In this document: positions 51,394-60,064 of the stretch, one piece after another
Layout: every line of letters begins with the position of its first letter
How positions within the stretch are numbered: the stretch's first letter is position 1
Assembly: GCA_964547985.1 (NCBI GenBank)
Contig: CAZJPV010000001.1
Coordinates: 1-64,000 of the forward strand
Direction of reading: 5' to 3'
From: JAPLJU01 sp964547985
GTDB lineage: Bacteria; Desulfobacterota; Syntrophia; Syntrophales; UBA2192
Length of the DNA stretch: 64,000 nt
Notes under the pieces: generated by a model
Told to the model about the DNA's origin: nothing
The model's input: the letters and a program-made list of their open reading frames with translations, nothing else
The model's database searches: none
Translations under genes and position numbers: made by a program

Positions 51394-52457
51394 TGGGAAT
51401 CAGCATCGTATCGGTTGTCATCCTGCTCGGTGTCTTAATCTTCGTCCACGAGTTCGGACACTTCCTCGTGGCCAAGCTCATGGGTGTGGGTGTCCTAAAA
51501 TTCTCTCTCGGTTTCGGGCCGAGGCTCATCGGAAGACACGTCGGCGAGACAGAGTACCTTCTTTCTGCCGTTCCGCTGGGCGGCTACGTGAAGCTCCTGG
51601 GAGAGTCGGAATCCGATCACGTCTCACCGGAAGACGAAAAGAGATCTTTTTCCAGGCAGAACGTATGGAGAAGGATCGCCATTGTCATTTCCGGTCCCGC
51701 TTTCAACTTCCTCTTCGCCATTCTGGCCTTTACGGTCATTTACATGGTCGGTATTCCCACCGTGACGACCGACGTAGGCGGCGTCCAGCCGGGTTCTCCC
51801 GCCTATTTGGCCGGCATACAGGAAGGGGACCGGATCATTGCCATCGAGGGAAAGGCGGTTTCCCGCTGGGGCGATCTCGCCGAAATCATCACGCAAAGCG
51901 GGGGGCGTGAGCTGGTGATCACGCTGGCCAGGATCGACAAACGATTCGAAGTCCGGCTGAAGCCTGAACTCGCGACGGGCAAAAACATCTTCGGAGAGGA
52001 TGTGGAATCCTACCGCATTGGTGTGAGCTCCTCGACGAACACCTTCATCGAAAGGCAGAACCCCTTCGCGGCGCTCTGGTCCGGCATCCTCCAGACCTGG
52101 ACCATCACGGAGTTGACGCTTTTGAGCGTTGTCAAAATGGTTGAAGGGGTCGTCTCCCCGAAGAATCTGGGGGGACCCATCCTCATCGCGCAGATGGCCG
52201 GCGTCCAGGCGAAAAAAGGGATCATGAACTTTGTCTTCTTTATGGGACTTCTGAGCATCAACCTGGGCGTTCTCAACCTCTTTCCCATTCCGGTGCTGGA
52301 TGGGGGTCACCTTTTTTTCTACCTGATCGAGGCCGTGACGGGCAAGGAGGTCAACATCAAGTGGCGGGAAAGGGCCCAGCAGGTCGGATTTGCGATCCTC
52401 ATTATGCTCATTATCTTTGTCTTTTACAACGATATCCTGAGGCTCTTTGGTGAGTAA
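51393..52457 (+). CDS. rseP: Site-2 zinc metalloprotease RseP
   Basis: Intramembrane protease that cleaves anti-sigma factors and signal-peptide remnants. Catalytic HEFGH at residues 19-23 in the first helix, a single PDZ domain (about 115-190, GSPAYLAGIQEGDRI) and the third zinc ligand in NLFPIPVLDGGHL. 354 residues is the single-PDZ bacterial form, shorter than E. coli RseP (450, two PDZ). Coupled to dxr by a one-base overlap. Confidence 0.96.
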   Translation: MGISIVSVVILLGVLIFVHEFGHFLVAKLMGVGVLKFSLGFGPRLIGRHVGETEYLLSAVPLGGYVKLLGESESDHVSPEDEKRSFSRQNVWRRIAIVISGPAFNFLFAILAFTVIYMVGIPTVTTDVGGVQPGSPAYLAGIQEGDRIIAIEGKAVSRWGDLAEIITQSGGRELVITLARIDKRFEVRLKPELATGKNIFGEDVESYRIGVSSSTNTFIERQNPFAALWSGILQTWTITELTLLSVVKMVEGVVSPKNLGGPILIAQMAGVQAKKGIMNFVFFMGLLSINLGVLNLFPIPVLDGGHLFFYLIEAVTGKEVNIKWRERAQQVGFAILIMLIIFVFYNDILRLFGE

Positions 52458-52458
52458 G

Positions 52459-53154
52459 ATGGTCACCCTCGCCATCGATACGGCGACCCGGTCCGCGGGT
52501 GTCGCGCTTCTCGAGGACGAAAACATCCTGGCGGAGTATTTCATCCGGCTTCGCCTCACCCATTCCGAATGCGTACTTCCTGCCGTCGAGGGGATCCTCT
52601 CCAAGGCCGGAATGGGCATGGGTGACGTTCATCTCTTTGCTCTCACCCATGGGCCCGGTTCCTTCACGGGGCTTCGGGTGGGGGCAGGGATCGTCAAAGG
52701 GCTGGCCCTGAGCACGGGCGGATCCATCGTCGGCGTATCCACCCTGGATGCCCTGGCGCAAAATCTGGCTTTTGCGTCTTGCCTGGTCTGTCCCATCCTG
52801 GACGCGAAAAAAGGGCAGATTTACACTTCTCTTTACCGGCCGGCGGGAAAAGGACGACTCGAGAAGATCGAACCTGATCGGGCCGTAGACCCTGCCGTTT
52901 TTTTAAGACCGATCAGAGACCCTGTCATTTTCCTCGGAGACGGTGTGCCCGTATACGGCGATTTAATCCGGGAACTGCTTCCTTCAAGGGCCTTTTTTGC
53001 GCCGGCGAATTTTCAATGGATAAGACCCTCGGCCGTTGCTCTCCTGGGGCTGGAAAAGTATCGAAGGGGGGAGACCGTTGATCCGATGAGCTTTGTGCCC
53101 CGATACATCCGTCGGTCCGAGGCGGAGATCAGGACCTCCGGCGAGCGCACGTGA
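52459..53154 (+). CDS. tsaB: tRNA threonylcarbamoyladenosine synthesis protein TsaB
   Basis: ASKHA-fold partner of TsaD in forming t6A on tRNAs. N-terminal LAIDTATRSAGVALL and HGPGSFTGLRVGAGIVKGLAL are diagnostic. About 231 residues from ATG 52459, one base after the rseP stop; upstream TTG/GTG codons inside rseP are less likely. tsaD and tsaE are not in the window. Confidence 0.93.
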   Translation: MVTLAIDTATRSAGVALLEDENILAEYFIRLRLTHSECVLPAVEGILSKAGMGMGDVHLFALTHGPGSFTGLRVGAGIVKGLALSTGGSIVGVSTLDALAQNLAFASCLVCPILDAKKGQIYTSLYRPAGKGRLEKIEPDRAVDPAVFLRPIRDPVIFLGDGVPVYGDLIRELLPSRAFFAPANFQWIRPSAVALLGLEKYRRGETVDPMSFVPRYIRRSEAEIRTSGERT

Positions 53155-53220
53155 AATTTGTTTTTTTAAGGACGGCTGATTTATGGTATAAGGAAAGACT
53201 CTCAGAAAGGAAGGGTGTCC

Positions 53221-53439
53221 ATGGAAAAGCCGGAAGAAATGTTAATTGCCAAATACATTCATCAGGATGATGAGCTGCGAAAATCGGTGGAGGAACACCG
53301 AAATTTTGAAGCCGCCCTCGAGAATTTTAACAAGAGGCTCTACCTGACACCGGGAGAGGAGATGGAGAAGAAAAAATTGCAGAAATTGAAGCTTCTGAGT
53401 AAAGACAAAATATTCCAGCTTCTTGCGAAATATCGATAG
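53221..53439 (+). CDS. YdcH/DUF465 family small protein
   Basis: 72 residues, all helical, highly charged: DELRKSVEEHRNFEAALENFNKR, LTPGEEMEKKKLQKLKLLSKD. This is the DUF465/YdcH pattern of small coiled-coil proteins with unknown function. GGAAGGG lies before ATG 53221. psd starts 37 bases downstream. Confidence 0.85.
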   Translation: MEKPEEMLIAKYIHQDDELRKSVEEHRNFEAALENFNKRLYLTPGEEMEKKKLQKLKLLSKDKIFQLLAKYR

Positions 53440-53476
53440 GTTGGTTCATTTCAATCCATGGTATAAGAGACGGCGG

Positions 53477-54133
53477 ATGGAGGAGAAAAAAGGTTTCATC
53501 GTCAAGGAAGGCCTAAACTTCGTTTATGTAACGGTTCTGGTAGGTATCCTGGCGGCACTGATGGGCTTTTGGGGCTTCGCGATCCTTTGCTTTCTGGGTT
53601 CCCTTTTCTGTGCTTTTTTCTTTCGGAACCCGGAGAGGCACCCGCCCGAGGACGAGCGGGTTTTTGTGTCCCCGGCTGACGGGAAGGTTCTCCGGATCGA
53701 CGAGGTGGATATGACCGATCTCATTGAGGGTCCCTACAAGAAAATCAGTGTCTTCATGAACGTCTTCAACGTACACGTGAATCGCATCCCTTACCCGGGC
53801 AGGGTCGAGCGGGTGATCTACCGGGCGGGAAAATTTCTTTCGGCCAATCTGGACAAGGCATCGGAGGATAACGAGAAAAACGCCGTCGTCATTGCAACAA
53901 ACGACGGCCGGAAGTTCATGACGGTACAGATCGCCGGTCTCATCGCCCGGCGAATCATCTGCTGGTTATCAGAGGGAATGAGTGTGAACCGGGGCGAGCG
54001 TTTCGGATTGATTTGCTTCGGCTCACGTGTTGAAGTCTTTCTGCCACCCGGCGCATCTGTCCTGGTCAAAGCGGGGCAGAAGGTCAAGGCCGGTGAAACC
54101 CCCTTAGGATACGACCATGAGAAACAGAGATAA
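53477..54133 (+). CDS. psd: Phosphatidylserine decarboxylase proenzyme, short type
   Basis: Makes phosphatidylethanolamine from phosphatidylserine. Self-cleavage at the Gly-Ser in LICFGSRVEVFLP would create the pyruvoyl group. Other segments are VSPADGKVLRIDEV, MNVFNVHVNRIPYPG and AGKFLSANLDKASEDNEKN. Two membrane helices near residues 15-50. 218 residues from ATG 53477 matches the short archaetidylserine-decarboxylase-like type. A start at TTG 53423 would extend into the YdcH gene. It overlaps the longest pssA frame. Confidence 0.93.
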   Translation: MEEKKGFIVKEGLNFVYVTVLVGILAALMGFWGFAILCFLGSLFCAFFFRNPERHPPEDERVFVSPADGKVLRIDEVDMTDLIEGPYKKISVFMNVFNVHVNRIPYPGRVERVIYRAGKFLSANLDKASEDNEKNAVVIATNDGRKFMTVQIAGLIARRIICWLSEGMSVNRGERFGLICFGSRVEVFLPPGASVLVKAGQKVKAGETPLGYDHEKQR

Positions 54134-54944
54134 ATTCAGGAGAGATCGGTTTTTCAGGAGAGGCCGGTTTTTCAAAAAGGAAAAAATGAAAAGGGGCATT
54201 TACATATTGCCCAATCTCTTTACGACGGCAAGCCTCTTTGCCGGTGTGTATTCCGTGGTTGCTTCGATCACGGGACAGTTTGTCCATGCGGCGGTGGCGA
54301 TTCCCATATCGTTGATTCTCGACGGGCTGGACGGGAGAATCGCCCGGATGACCCGGACGACTTCCAGGTTCGGCGTCGAGTATGACTCCCTGGCCGATCT
54401 CGTGGCCTTCGGTGTGGCACCGGCGGTTCTGGCCTACACCTGGTCCCTTTCCACATACGGAAGGTGGGGATGGCTTATCGCAGCGCTCTTTGTCACCTGC
54501 GGAGCCCTGAGACTCGCCCGCTTCAACATCCAGATCGGGGTCATCGACAGCAAAGTTTTTAACGGTCTCGCCATTCCGGCGGCGGCCCTGGTCGTGGCCA
54601 CAACGGTCATGCTGTACGACTATATCGGCGGCGTGGGACCCTTTCATCATCCGGCCATCCTCGGGGGCATTATTGTCGTGGCCTTGCTGATGGTGAGCAA
54701 CGTCAAGTACTACAGTTTCAAGGACCTGAACCTTTTCAAGCGTGAACCCTTCATGTCCTTCATCTTGCTGGTGCTGCTTCTCATCGTTGTCGTTGCTGAG
54801 CCCCAGGTGATGCTCTTCACCTTTGCCGTCAGCTATGCCGCCTCCGGTCCGATATGGCTCGTCTTTAAACTTGCGAAGAAAATCACCCACGGAGAGGTCA
54901 AGAAAGAAGAAATCGGTGACCAACAGAGCAAGCCGCTGACGTAG
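54117..54944 (+). CDS. pssA: CDP-diacylglycerol-serine O-phosphatidyltransferase
   Basis: Membrane enzyme making phosphatidylserine, the Psd substrate. The CDP-alcohol phosphatidyltransferase signature D-G-x2-A-R-x8-G-x3-D-x3-D is complete (DGRIARMTRTTSRFGVEYD). There are about eight membrane helices. The longest frame starts at ATG 54117 inside psd and begins with a Phe/Arg-rich FRRDRF-FRRGRF-FKKEK segment built from an 18-base tandem repeat. ATG 54186 (AAGGA upstream) gives the family-typical MKRGIYILPNLFT start and 252 residues. Either could be used. Confidence 0.93.
   Translation: MRNRDKFRRDRFFRRGRFFKKEKMKRGIYILPNLFTTASLFAGVYSVVASITGQFVHAAVAIPISLILDGLDGRIARMTRTTSRFGVEYDSLADLVAFGVAPAVLAYTWSLSTYGRWGWLIAALFVTCGALRLARFNIQIGVIDSKVFNGLAIPAAALVVATTVMLYDYIGGVGPFHHPAILGGIIVVALLMVSNVKYYSFKDLNLFKREPFMSFILLVLLLIVVVAEPQVMLFTFAVSYAASGPIWLVFKLAKKITHGEVKKEEIGDQQSKPLT
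54135..54170. repeat. 18-base tandem repeat at the psd-pssA junction
   Basis: Copy 1 TTCAGGAGAGATCGGTTT (54135-54152) and copy 2 TTCAGGAGAGGCCGGTTT (54153-54170) differ at two positions. The repeats carry AGGAG motifs and, in the extended pssA frame, encode FRRDRF and FRRGRF. Confidence 0.8.
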
Positions 54945-55001
54945 AGCTGAAAAACAAGGCTTTGGCTCTGGATGAATTACCTGAGGAGGATCGATTGGAT
55001 C

Positions 55002-56021
55002 ATGCGGAGTTATAACGTGGCCGTCGTCGGGGCGACGGGGGCCGTCGGCAATGAAATGATTTCCATTCTGGAAGAGAGAAATTTCCCGGTCAAGACCTTA
55101 ACCCTTCTTGCCTCTGAGCGATCGCTCGGCAAGGAACTGGCATTCAGGGGGAAGAAGCACCCCGTGAAGGTTCTGGGTGAGCATTCCTTCGGGGGGATCG
55201 ACGTCGGGCTCTTCTCGGCCGGGGGAAGCATCAGCCAGAAGTTTGCACCCATCGCTGCCGCTGCAGGTTGCGTCGTCATCGACAACACGAGTGCTTTCCG
55301 TTACGAGCCGGATATCCCGTTGGTGGTCCCGGAGGTGAATCCGGAGAAGATCGCCGAATACAGAAAAAGGGGGATCATTGCCAACCCGAACTGCTCGACC
55401 ATACAGATGGTCGTGGTGTTGAAACCCCTGCACGACGTGGCGAGAATTAAGAGGGTGGTCGTGTCGACCTATCAGGCTGTGTCGGGGACGGGCAAGAAAG
55501 CCATGGAGGAACTCGCCGAACAGACGAGGGCGATCATGAACTTCCAGGATCCCGTTGCGAAAGTCTATCCTTATCAGATCGCCTTTAACTGCCTCCCGCA
55601 CATCGACGTTTTTCTCGAGAACGGATACACCAAGGAAGAAATGAAGATGGTCTGGGAGACGCAAAAAATCATGGGCGATGATTCCATCGCGGTGACGGCG
55701 ACCACCATCCGCGTTCCCGTGTTCCGGGCGCACTCGGAGTCGGTCAACATCGAAACGGAAAAAAAGATCACGGCAAAAGAAGCAAAGGAACTGCTTTCCA
55801 GAGCGCCGGGTATCGTGGTTGTCGATGACCCGGGCAAGCGGGAATACCCCCTGGCCATCCATGCCGCAGGGAAGGATGAAACATTCGTCGGGAGAATCCG
55901 GGAAGACACATCCATTGTCAACGGACTCAACCTCTGGATTGTTTCGGACAACCTCCGGAAAGGCGCCGCCTTGAATGCTGTTCAGATTGCCGAGATCCTG
56001 GTGCGGGATTACTTGAAATAA
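55002..56021 (+). CDS. asd: Aspartate-semialdehyde dehydrogenase
   Basis: NADP-dependent reduction of aspartyl phosphate for lysine, threonine and methionine synthesis and diaminopimelate. NADP site VVGATGAVGNEM, catalytic Cys in ANPNCSTIQMV and the substrate region YQAVSGTGKKAMEEL. 339 residues from ATG 55002, with GAGGAGGA at 54983-54990 supporting this start over ATG 54972. A hairpin follows the stop. Confidence 0.96.
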   Translation: MRSYNVAVVGATGAVGNEMISILEERNFPVKTLTLLASERSLGKELAFRGKKHPVKVLGEHSFGGIDVGLFSAGGSISQKFAPIAAAAGCVVIDNTSAFRYEPDIPLVVPEVNPEKIAEYRKRGIIANPNCSTIQMVVVLKPLHDVARIKRVVVSTYQAVSGTGKKAMEELAEQTRAIMNFQDPVAKVYPYQIAFNCLPHIDVFLENGYTKEEMKMVWETQKIMGDDSIAVTATTIRVPVFRAHSESVNIETEKKITAKEAKELLSRAPGIVVVDDPGKREYPLAIHAAGKDETFVGRIREDTSIVNGLNLWIVSDNLRKGAALNAVQIAEILVRDYLK

Positions 56022-56024
56022 AGG

Positions 56025-56044
56025 CTCAAGGTAAAAGGCTTGAG
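56025..56044 (+). repeat. Hairpin after asd, AAGGCT-rich
   Basis: CTCAAG (56025-56030) pairs with CTTGAG (56039-56044) over an eight-base loop. No T-run follows. The flanking AAGGCT words resemble the 29777-29804 repeat. Confidence 0.5.
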
Positions 56045-56119
56045 GAAGAGGGCTTTTCACGAGGAGATCGAACCTCGGCGAATAAGCATAAGCCTCGCGC
56101 CTTCAGATTGTGTCTCATC

Positions 56120-56674
56120 ATGCGAATTATCGGAGGCCGGGCAAGAGGTCTTACCCTGTATGCGCCGAAAGGCCTTTCCGTGAGGCCAACCTCCGATCGG
56201 GTCAAAGAATCTATCTTTGACATACTGTCCTCTATGGAAGGCCTATCCTTCCTCGATCTGTATGCCGGTTCCGGCAACATGGGCCTCGAGGCCCTGAGCA
56301 GGGGCGCATCCAGGGTCGTGTTTATCGAGAATAACCGATCCTGCGTTGAGACCATCCGAAGAAATTTGTCTGTGATGCATACCGAGAGTTCCTCCGAAGT
56401 GATCGAGGCATCCGTGGAGCAGGGCATCCGGCGGCTTCTGCGAAGACAGGAAGACTTTGACATTATTTTTGCCGACCCGCCCTACGGGGGGGGGTATGTC
56501 GAGAAGACGCTGGATCTTTTGAGGCGAGGATATTTGCTTTTTCGCGATTCGGGCCTATTGGTCCTGCAGCATGCCGTCAGGGAAGAGTTAAAAGGGGATC
56601 CAGCGCCCTTCCTGTTGGAACGGAGAAGGAGATACGGGGGGACAGTGGTTTCTTTTTTCAAAGGGGAGAGGTGA
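56120..56674 (+). CDS. rsmD: 16S rRNA (guanine966-N2)-methyltransferase
   Basis: SAM-dependent methyltransferase acting on 30S subunits. RIIGGRARGLTL start, SAM-binding LDLYAGSGNMGLEALSRGA and catalytic FADPPYGGG. 184 residues from ATG 56120; a TTG at 56108 is less likely. coaD follows by nine bases, a common bacterial pair. Promoter not seen. Confidence 0.94.
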   Translation: MRIIGGRARGLTLYAPKGLSVRPTSDRVKESIFDILSSMEGLSFLDLYAGSGNMGLEALSRGASRVVFIENNRSCVETIRRNLSVMHTESSSEVIEASVEQGIRRLLRRQEDFDIIFADPPYGGGYVEKTLDLLRRGYLLFRDSGLLVLQHAVREELKGDPAPFLLERRRRYGGTVVSFFKGER

Positions 56675-56683
56675 GGAGCGCAC

Positions 56684-57187
56684 ATGGAAAAGCTTGCGGT
56701 CTATCCGGGGTCTTTTGACCCCATCACGAACGGTCATGTCGACATCATCCGGCGCGGGTTGAGGTTCTTCGACCGGCTCATCATCCTGATTGCCTACAAC
56801 CCGAATAAAAGCGGCCTCTTCTCCGTAGAGGAGCGGATGGAAATGATCCGAACGGTCATCGGTGCCGACCCCAGGGTCACGATCGACAGTTCCCCCGGAC
56901 TCATGGTCAATTATGCGAAAGAAAAAGGCGCCCAGGTGATCCTGCGGGGGCTGAGGGCCCTGTCGGATTTTGAATACGAATTTCAGATGGCCCTCATCAA
57001 TCGGCGGCTGGACCGTGACATCGAGACCGTTTTTTTCATGACGGGCTACAAATGGTTTTACACGAGCTCCAATCTGATCAAGGAGGCCGCCAGCCACGGC
57101 GGGTCCGTGCGTGGACTCGTTCCCGACATCGTCCTCCAGAGATTGGAGGAGAAGTACGAATCGCAGTTCAAGGGGCGTAAGGGATGA
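56684..57187 (+). CDS. coaD: Phosphopantetheine adenylyltransferase
   Basis: Penultimate step of coenzyme A synthesis. The nucleotidyltransferase motif YPGSFDPITNGHVDII includes the T/HxGH pattern, and the C-terminal signature TSSNLIKEAASHGGSV is clear. 167 residues. The stop overlaps the aminotransferase ATG (ATGA). Confidence 0.97.
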   Translation: MEKLAVYPGSFDPITNGHVDIIRRGLRFFDRLIILIAYNPNKSGLFSVEERMEMIRTVIGADPRVTIDSSPGLMVNYAKEKGAQVILRGLRALSDFEYEFQMALINRRLDRDIETVFFMTGYKWFYTSSNLIKEAASHGGSVRGLVPDIVLQRLEEKYESQFKGRKG

Positions 57188-58377
57188 AGCTGGCAACGAG
57201 GGTGACAAAGATCAAGCCGTCGCCGACGCTGGCGGTGACCATGCGCGCAAGGGCCCTGCAGGCCCAGGGGAAGGACATCATCGGGTTCGGAGCGGGGGAA
57301 CCGGACTTCGACACACCCGAAAACATCAAGCAGGCGGCCATCAAGGCCATCCGGGAGGGATTCACCAAGTACACGCCCGTCGGCGGCATCGATGAGCTAA
57401 AGGACGCCATCATCACCAAGCTGAAGCGGGACAATGGCCTGACCTACAAGCGATCACAGATTGTTGTCTCCTGCGGTGCCAAGCACACGCTGTACAATAT
57501 CGCCCAGGCTCTCTTCGAGAAAGGCGACGAGGTGATCATCCCTTCGCCCTACTGGGTTTCTTACCCGGATATCGTCCTTCTGGCCGGCGCGAAGCCCGTT
57601 ATCGTGGATACAACGGCATCGACAGGTTTCAAACTCACGCCGGAAAAGCTCGAGAAGGCCATCAGGAAGAAAACCAGGGCCGTTATCATCAACAGCCCCT
57701 CGAACCCGACGGGGGCCACCTACAGCCTGAAGGAGCTGGAGGGGCTCGCGGAAGTCATCCTTTCAAAGGGCATCCTGGTGATCTCCGATGACATTTACGA
57801 GAGAATTCTCTACGACGGTCTTCAATTCCATAACATGGCCAATGTCAGCGAAGCGATGAAGGACCGGTGCATCGTCGTCAACGGCGTCTCCAAGGCCTAT
57901 GCCATGACCGGCTGGAGAATCGGCTATGCGGCAGGTCCCGAAATTATCATCTCGGCCGTCACGGAAATGCAGAGCCAGAGCACCTCGAATGCGACCTCCA
58001 TTTCCCAGAAGGCATCCGTGGAAGCCCTGGCCGGTGATCAGAAAACCGTTTCCGTGATGGCCGCGGAGTTCGAAAAGAGACGGAATTACATCGTGGGCCG
58101 GCTCAACGAGATCAAGGGCATGAGCTGTATGAAACCCCCCGGTGCTTTTTACGTCTTCCCCAGGGTATCCCGCCTTTACGGGACCGGATACGGGGGCAGG
58201 AAAATCGCCCATTCGGTTGATCTTTCGGAATTTCTCCTCGAGGAAGCGGGGGTCGCCGTGGTTCCGGGATCGGCCTTTGGGAATGACCATCACATTCGCC
58301 TTTCCTATGCCACTTCGATGAAGAATATCGAGGAGGGTGTCCGTCGGATCAAGGTGGTCGTAGGGAAATTGACGTAA
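57184..58377 (+). CDS. Aspartate aminotransferase, class I
   Basis: 397 residues, fold type I PLP enzyme. FGAGEPDFDTPENIK, PSPYWVSYPDIV, INSPSNPTGATYS, SDDIYERILYDG and Schiff-base Lys in VNGVSKAYAMTGWRIGYAAG are typical of AspB-type aspartate aminotransferases. C-terminal FRLSYA-like HIRLSYATS holds the substrate Arg. Translationally coupled to coaD. Aspartate/glutamate is the likely substrate pair. Confidence 0.93.
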   Translation: MKLATRVTKIKPSPTLAVTMRARALQAQGKDIIGFGAGEPDFDTPENIKQAAIKAIREGFTKYTPVGGIDELKDAIITKLKRDNGLTYKRSQIVVSCGAKHTLYNIAQALFEKGDEVIIPSPYWVSYPDIVLLAGAKPVIVDTTASTGFKLTPEKLEKAIRKKTRAVIINSPSNPTGATYSLKELEGLAEVILSKGILVISDDIYERILYDGLQFHNMANVSEAMKDRCIVVNGVSKAYAMTGWRIGYAAGPEIIISAVTEMQSQSTSNATSISQKASVEALAGDQKTVSVMAAEFEKRRNYIVGRLNEIKGMSCMKPPGAFYVFPRVSRLYGTGYGGRKIAHSVDLSEFLLEEAGVAVVPGSAFGNDHHIRLSYATSMKNIEEGVRRIKVVVGKLT

Positions 58378-58401
58378 GATAACAGGGGGATTCATCATAC
58401 C

Positions 58402-59796
58402 ATGGGCGGTCTTTTCGGTATCGTTTCGACGCATCAATGTTCCAAAGCTCTTTTTTATGGAACGGACTATCATTCCCACCTGGGCACGGAAAATGGCGGC
58501 CTGGCCATTTTGGGAGAAAGAGGATTCTTCAACACCATCCACAGCATCAGTCAGGCTCAGTTCAAATCGAAATTCGCCGATGACTACAAACAGATGAACG
58601 GGAGCATGGGCATTGGCTCGATCAACAATGATGCGCCCCAACCGCTCATCATCCGGTCCAAGTTCGGCACTTTCGCCATCGCGGCGACGGGTCTCGTGAC
58701 CAACAAGGATGCTCTCACGCAGGAGCTTTTATCGGCGGGGGTCACATTCAATGAGATGACCGGCGGGGGCGTCAACATGGTGGAGCTGATTGCTCGATTG
58801 ATCAACAAGGGGACTTCTCTTGTTGACGGAATCACCCGGGGGCAGAACCTGATCGAGGGCTCCATCTGCATTCTGGTTCTCAAGGATGAGGGGATCTACG
58901 CAGCAAGGGATCGGTTTGGAAGGTTCCCCCTGGCCATCGGTGTAAACGAGGCCGGGGAGCGAGTCGTGGCCACAGAGGCCAGTGCCTTTCAGAATCTGGG
59001 ATTTCAGCTCATCCGTTGCCTGGAACCCGGGGAGATCGTGCTTCTTTCCCCGCACGAATTCAAAGAACTGAAAAAGGGAAACCCCGTCAAACAGGTCTGT
59101 GCATTCCTGTGGATTTATACGGGGGATCCCTCGTCATCCTACGAGGGGATCAGCGTAGAGCAAGCAAGAGAACGATGCGGGAGGGCGCTCGCGAGGGGCG
59201 ACAACACCCAGGCCGACATGGTCACCGGCATTCCGGATTCGGGTATCGGTCACGCCATCGGTTATGCCATGGCGTCTGGTATTCCCTATCGAAGACCGCT
59301 CGTGAAATACACACCCGGCTATGGCCGGAGCTATACACCGCCGTCGCAGGACATCCGTGACCTTGTCGCCACCATGAAGCTTATCGCCGTGAAGGATGTC
59401 ATTAAGGGGAGTCGCATGATTGTCTGCGACGACTCTATCGTCCGCGGAACACAGATTAAAAATTACACGATCCGGAAACTCTGGGACAACGGCGCGAGCG
59501 AAATTTATCTCAGGGTTGCCTGTCCACCCTTGATGTTTCCGTGTCGATATGGCGCATCGACCCGGAGCAAATCGGAACTGGCGTCTCGCAGGGCGATCAG
59601 GGCCCTGGAGGGAAACGATATCGAGGATATCGAAGAATACCTGGATGTCCGAACGGAAAAATACAAAAAGATGGTCGAGTGGATTCGAAAGGACCTGAAC
59701 CTCACCTCCCTCAAGTATCTGGCGATCGAGGACATCATCCAAGCCATCGGTTTGCCGGAAAAGGACCTCTGCCTGTATTGTTGGCGGGGCCGGTAG
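58402..59796 (+). CDS. PurF-like phosphoribosyltransferase with degenerate glutaminase domain
   Basis: 464 residues, co-linear with amidophosphoribosyltransferase PurF. The phosphoribosyltransferase half is well kept: PGYGRSYTPPSQDIRD, and the PRPP loop VCDDSIVRGT (341-350). Four cysteines (Cys233, Cys381, Cys457, Cys460) match the Fe-S ligands of Bacillus PurF. The N-terminal glutaminase is not kept. MGGLFGIVS replaces MCGIFGIVG, so the Cys nucleophile is Gly; HRGQE has become HLGTE; the GHVRYST Arg loop is missing; and HNGNLTN has become AATGLVTN. No in-frame start supplies a Cys. It should not hydrolyse glutamine; free ammonia or another donor, or a non-purine role, is possible. GGGGGA precedes the ATG. 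No pur gene is adjacent. Confidence 0.85.
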   Translation: MGGLFGIVSTHQCSKALFYGTDYHSHLGTENGGLAILGERGFFNTIHSISQAQFKSKFADDYKQMNGSMGIGSINNDAPQPLIIRSKFGTFAIAATGLVTNKDALTQELLSAGVTFNEMTGGGVNMVELIARLINKGTSLVDGITRGQNLIEGSICILVLKDEGIYAARDRFGRFPLAIGVNEAGERVVATEASAFQNLGFQLIRCLEPGEIVLLSPHEFKELKKGNPVKQVCAFLWIYTGDPSSSYEGISVEQARERCGRALARGDNTQADMVTGIPDSGIGHAIGYAMASGIPYRRPLVKYTPGYGRSYTPPSQDIRDLVATMKLIAVKDVIKGSRMIVCDDSIVRGTQIKNYTIRKLWDNGASEIYLRVACPPLMFPCRYGASTRSKSELASRRAIRALEGNDIEDIEEYLDVRTEKYKKMVEWIRKDLNLTSLKYLAIEDIIQAIGLPEKDLCLYCWRGR

Positions 59797-60064
59797 ATTT
59801 TCCGGGAAAGATACAAAGTACCAAAGACGAATTTTGTTCCGTCGGTTCAAGACTAGATCTATGGGTTCGGGTCATTTTTGCTCCGGCAGGGATATCCCCG
59901 GACCGTCATCCTCCCGCAGCGATCCCGAAGGGCTGGCCCCTTACGGCCCGGAGATATACATCCATTTCCCGATAAATCGGGATGCCCGGTGCGGATCAGC
60001 CCTGCAGGGTTCTGGATTGCTTTTGTAACCCCGTGTGATTATTTTAAATAGTGATGGATCGAAG
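59797..60064 (+). other. 268-base gap with short palindromes
   Basis: No gene recognised. It contains CCCGAT-AA-ATCGGG (59968-59981), CCCTGCAGGG (60000-60009) and other GC-rich inverted words. There is no T-run and no clear promoter boxes. A short open frame here has a low-complexity Ser/Gly/Pro composition and is not credible as a gene. Confidence 0.4.

Noticed and set aside
59834..60028. Possible 64-codon gene in the gap before ispG
   Set aside because: Composition is Ser/Gly/Pro/Arg-rich without any domain, there is no ribosome-binding site, and the region is full of short palindromes that explain the open frame poorly.
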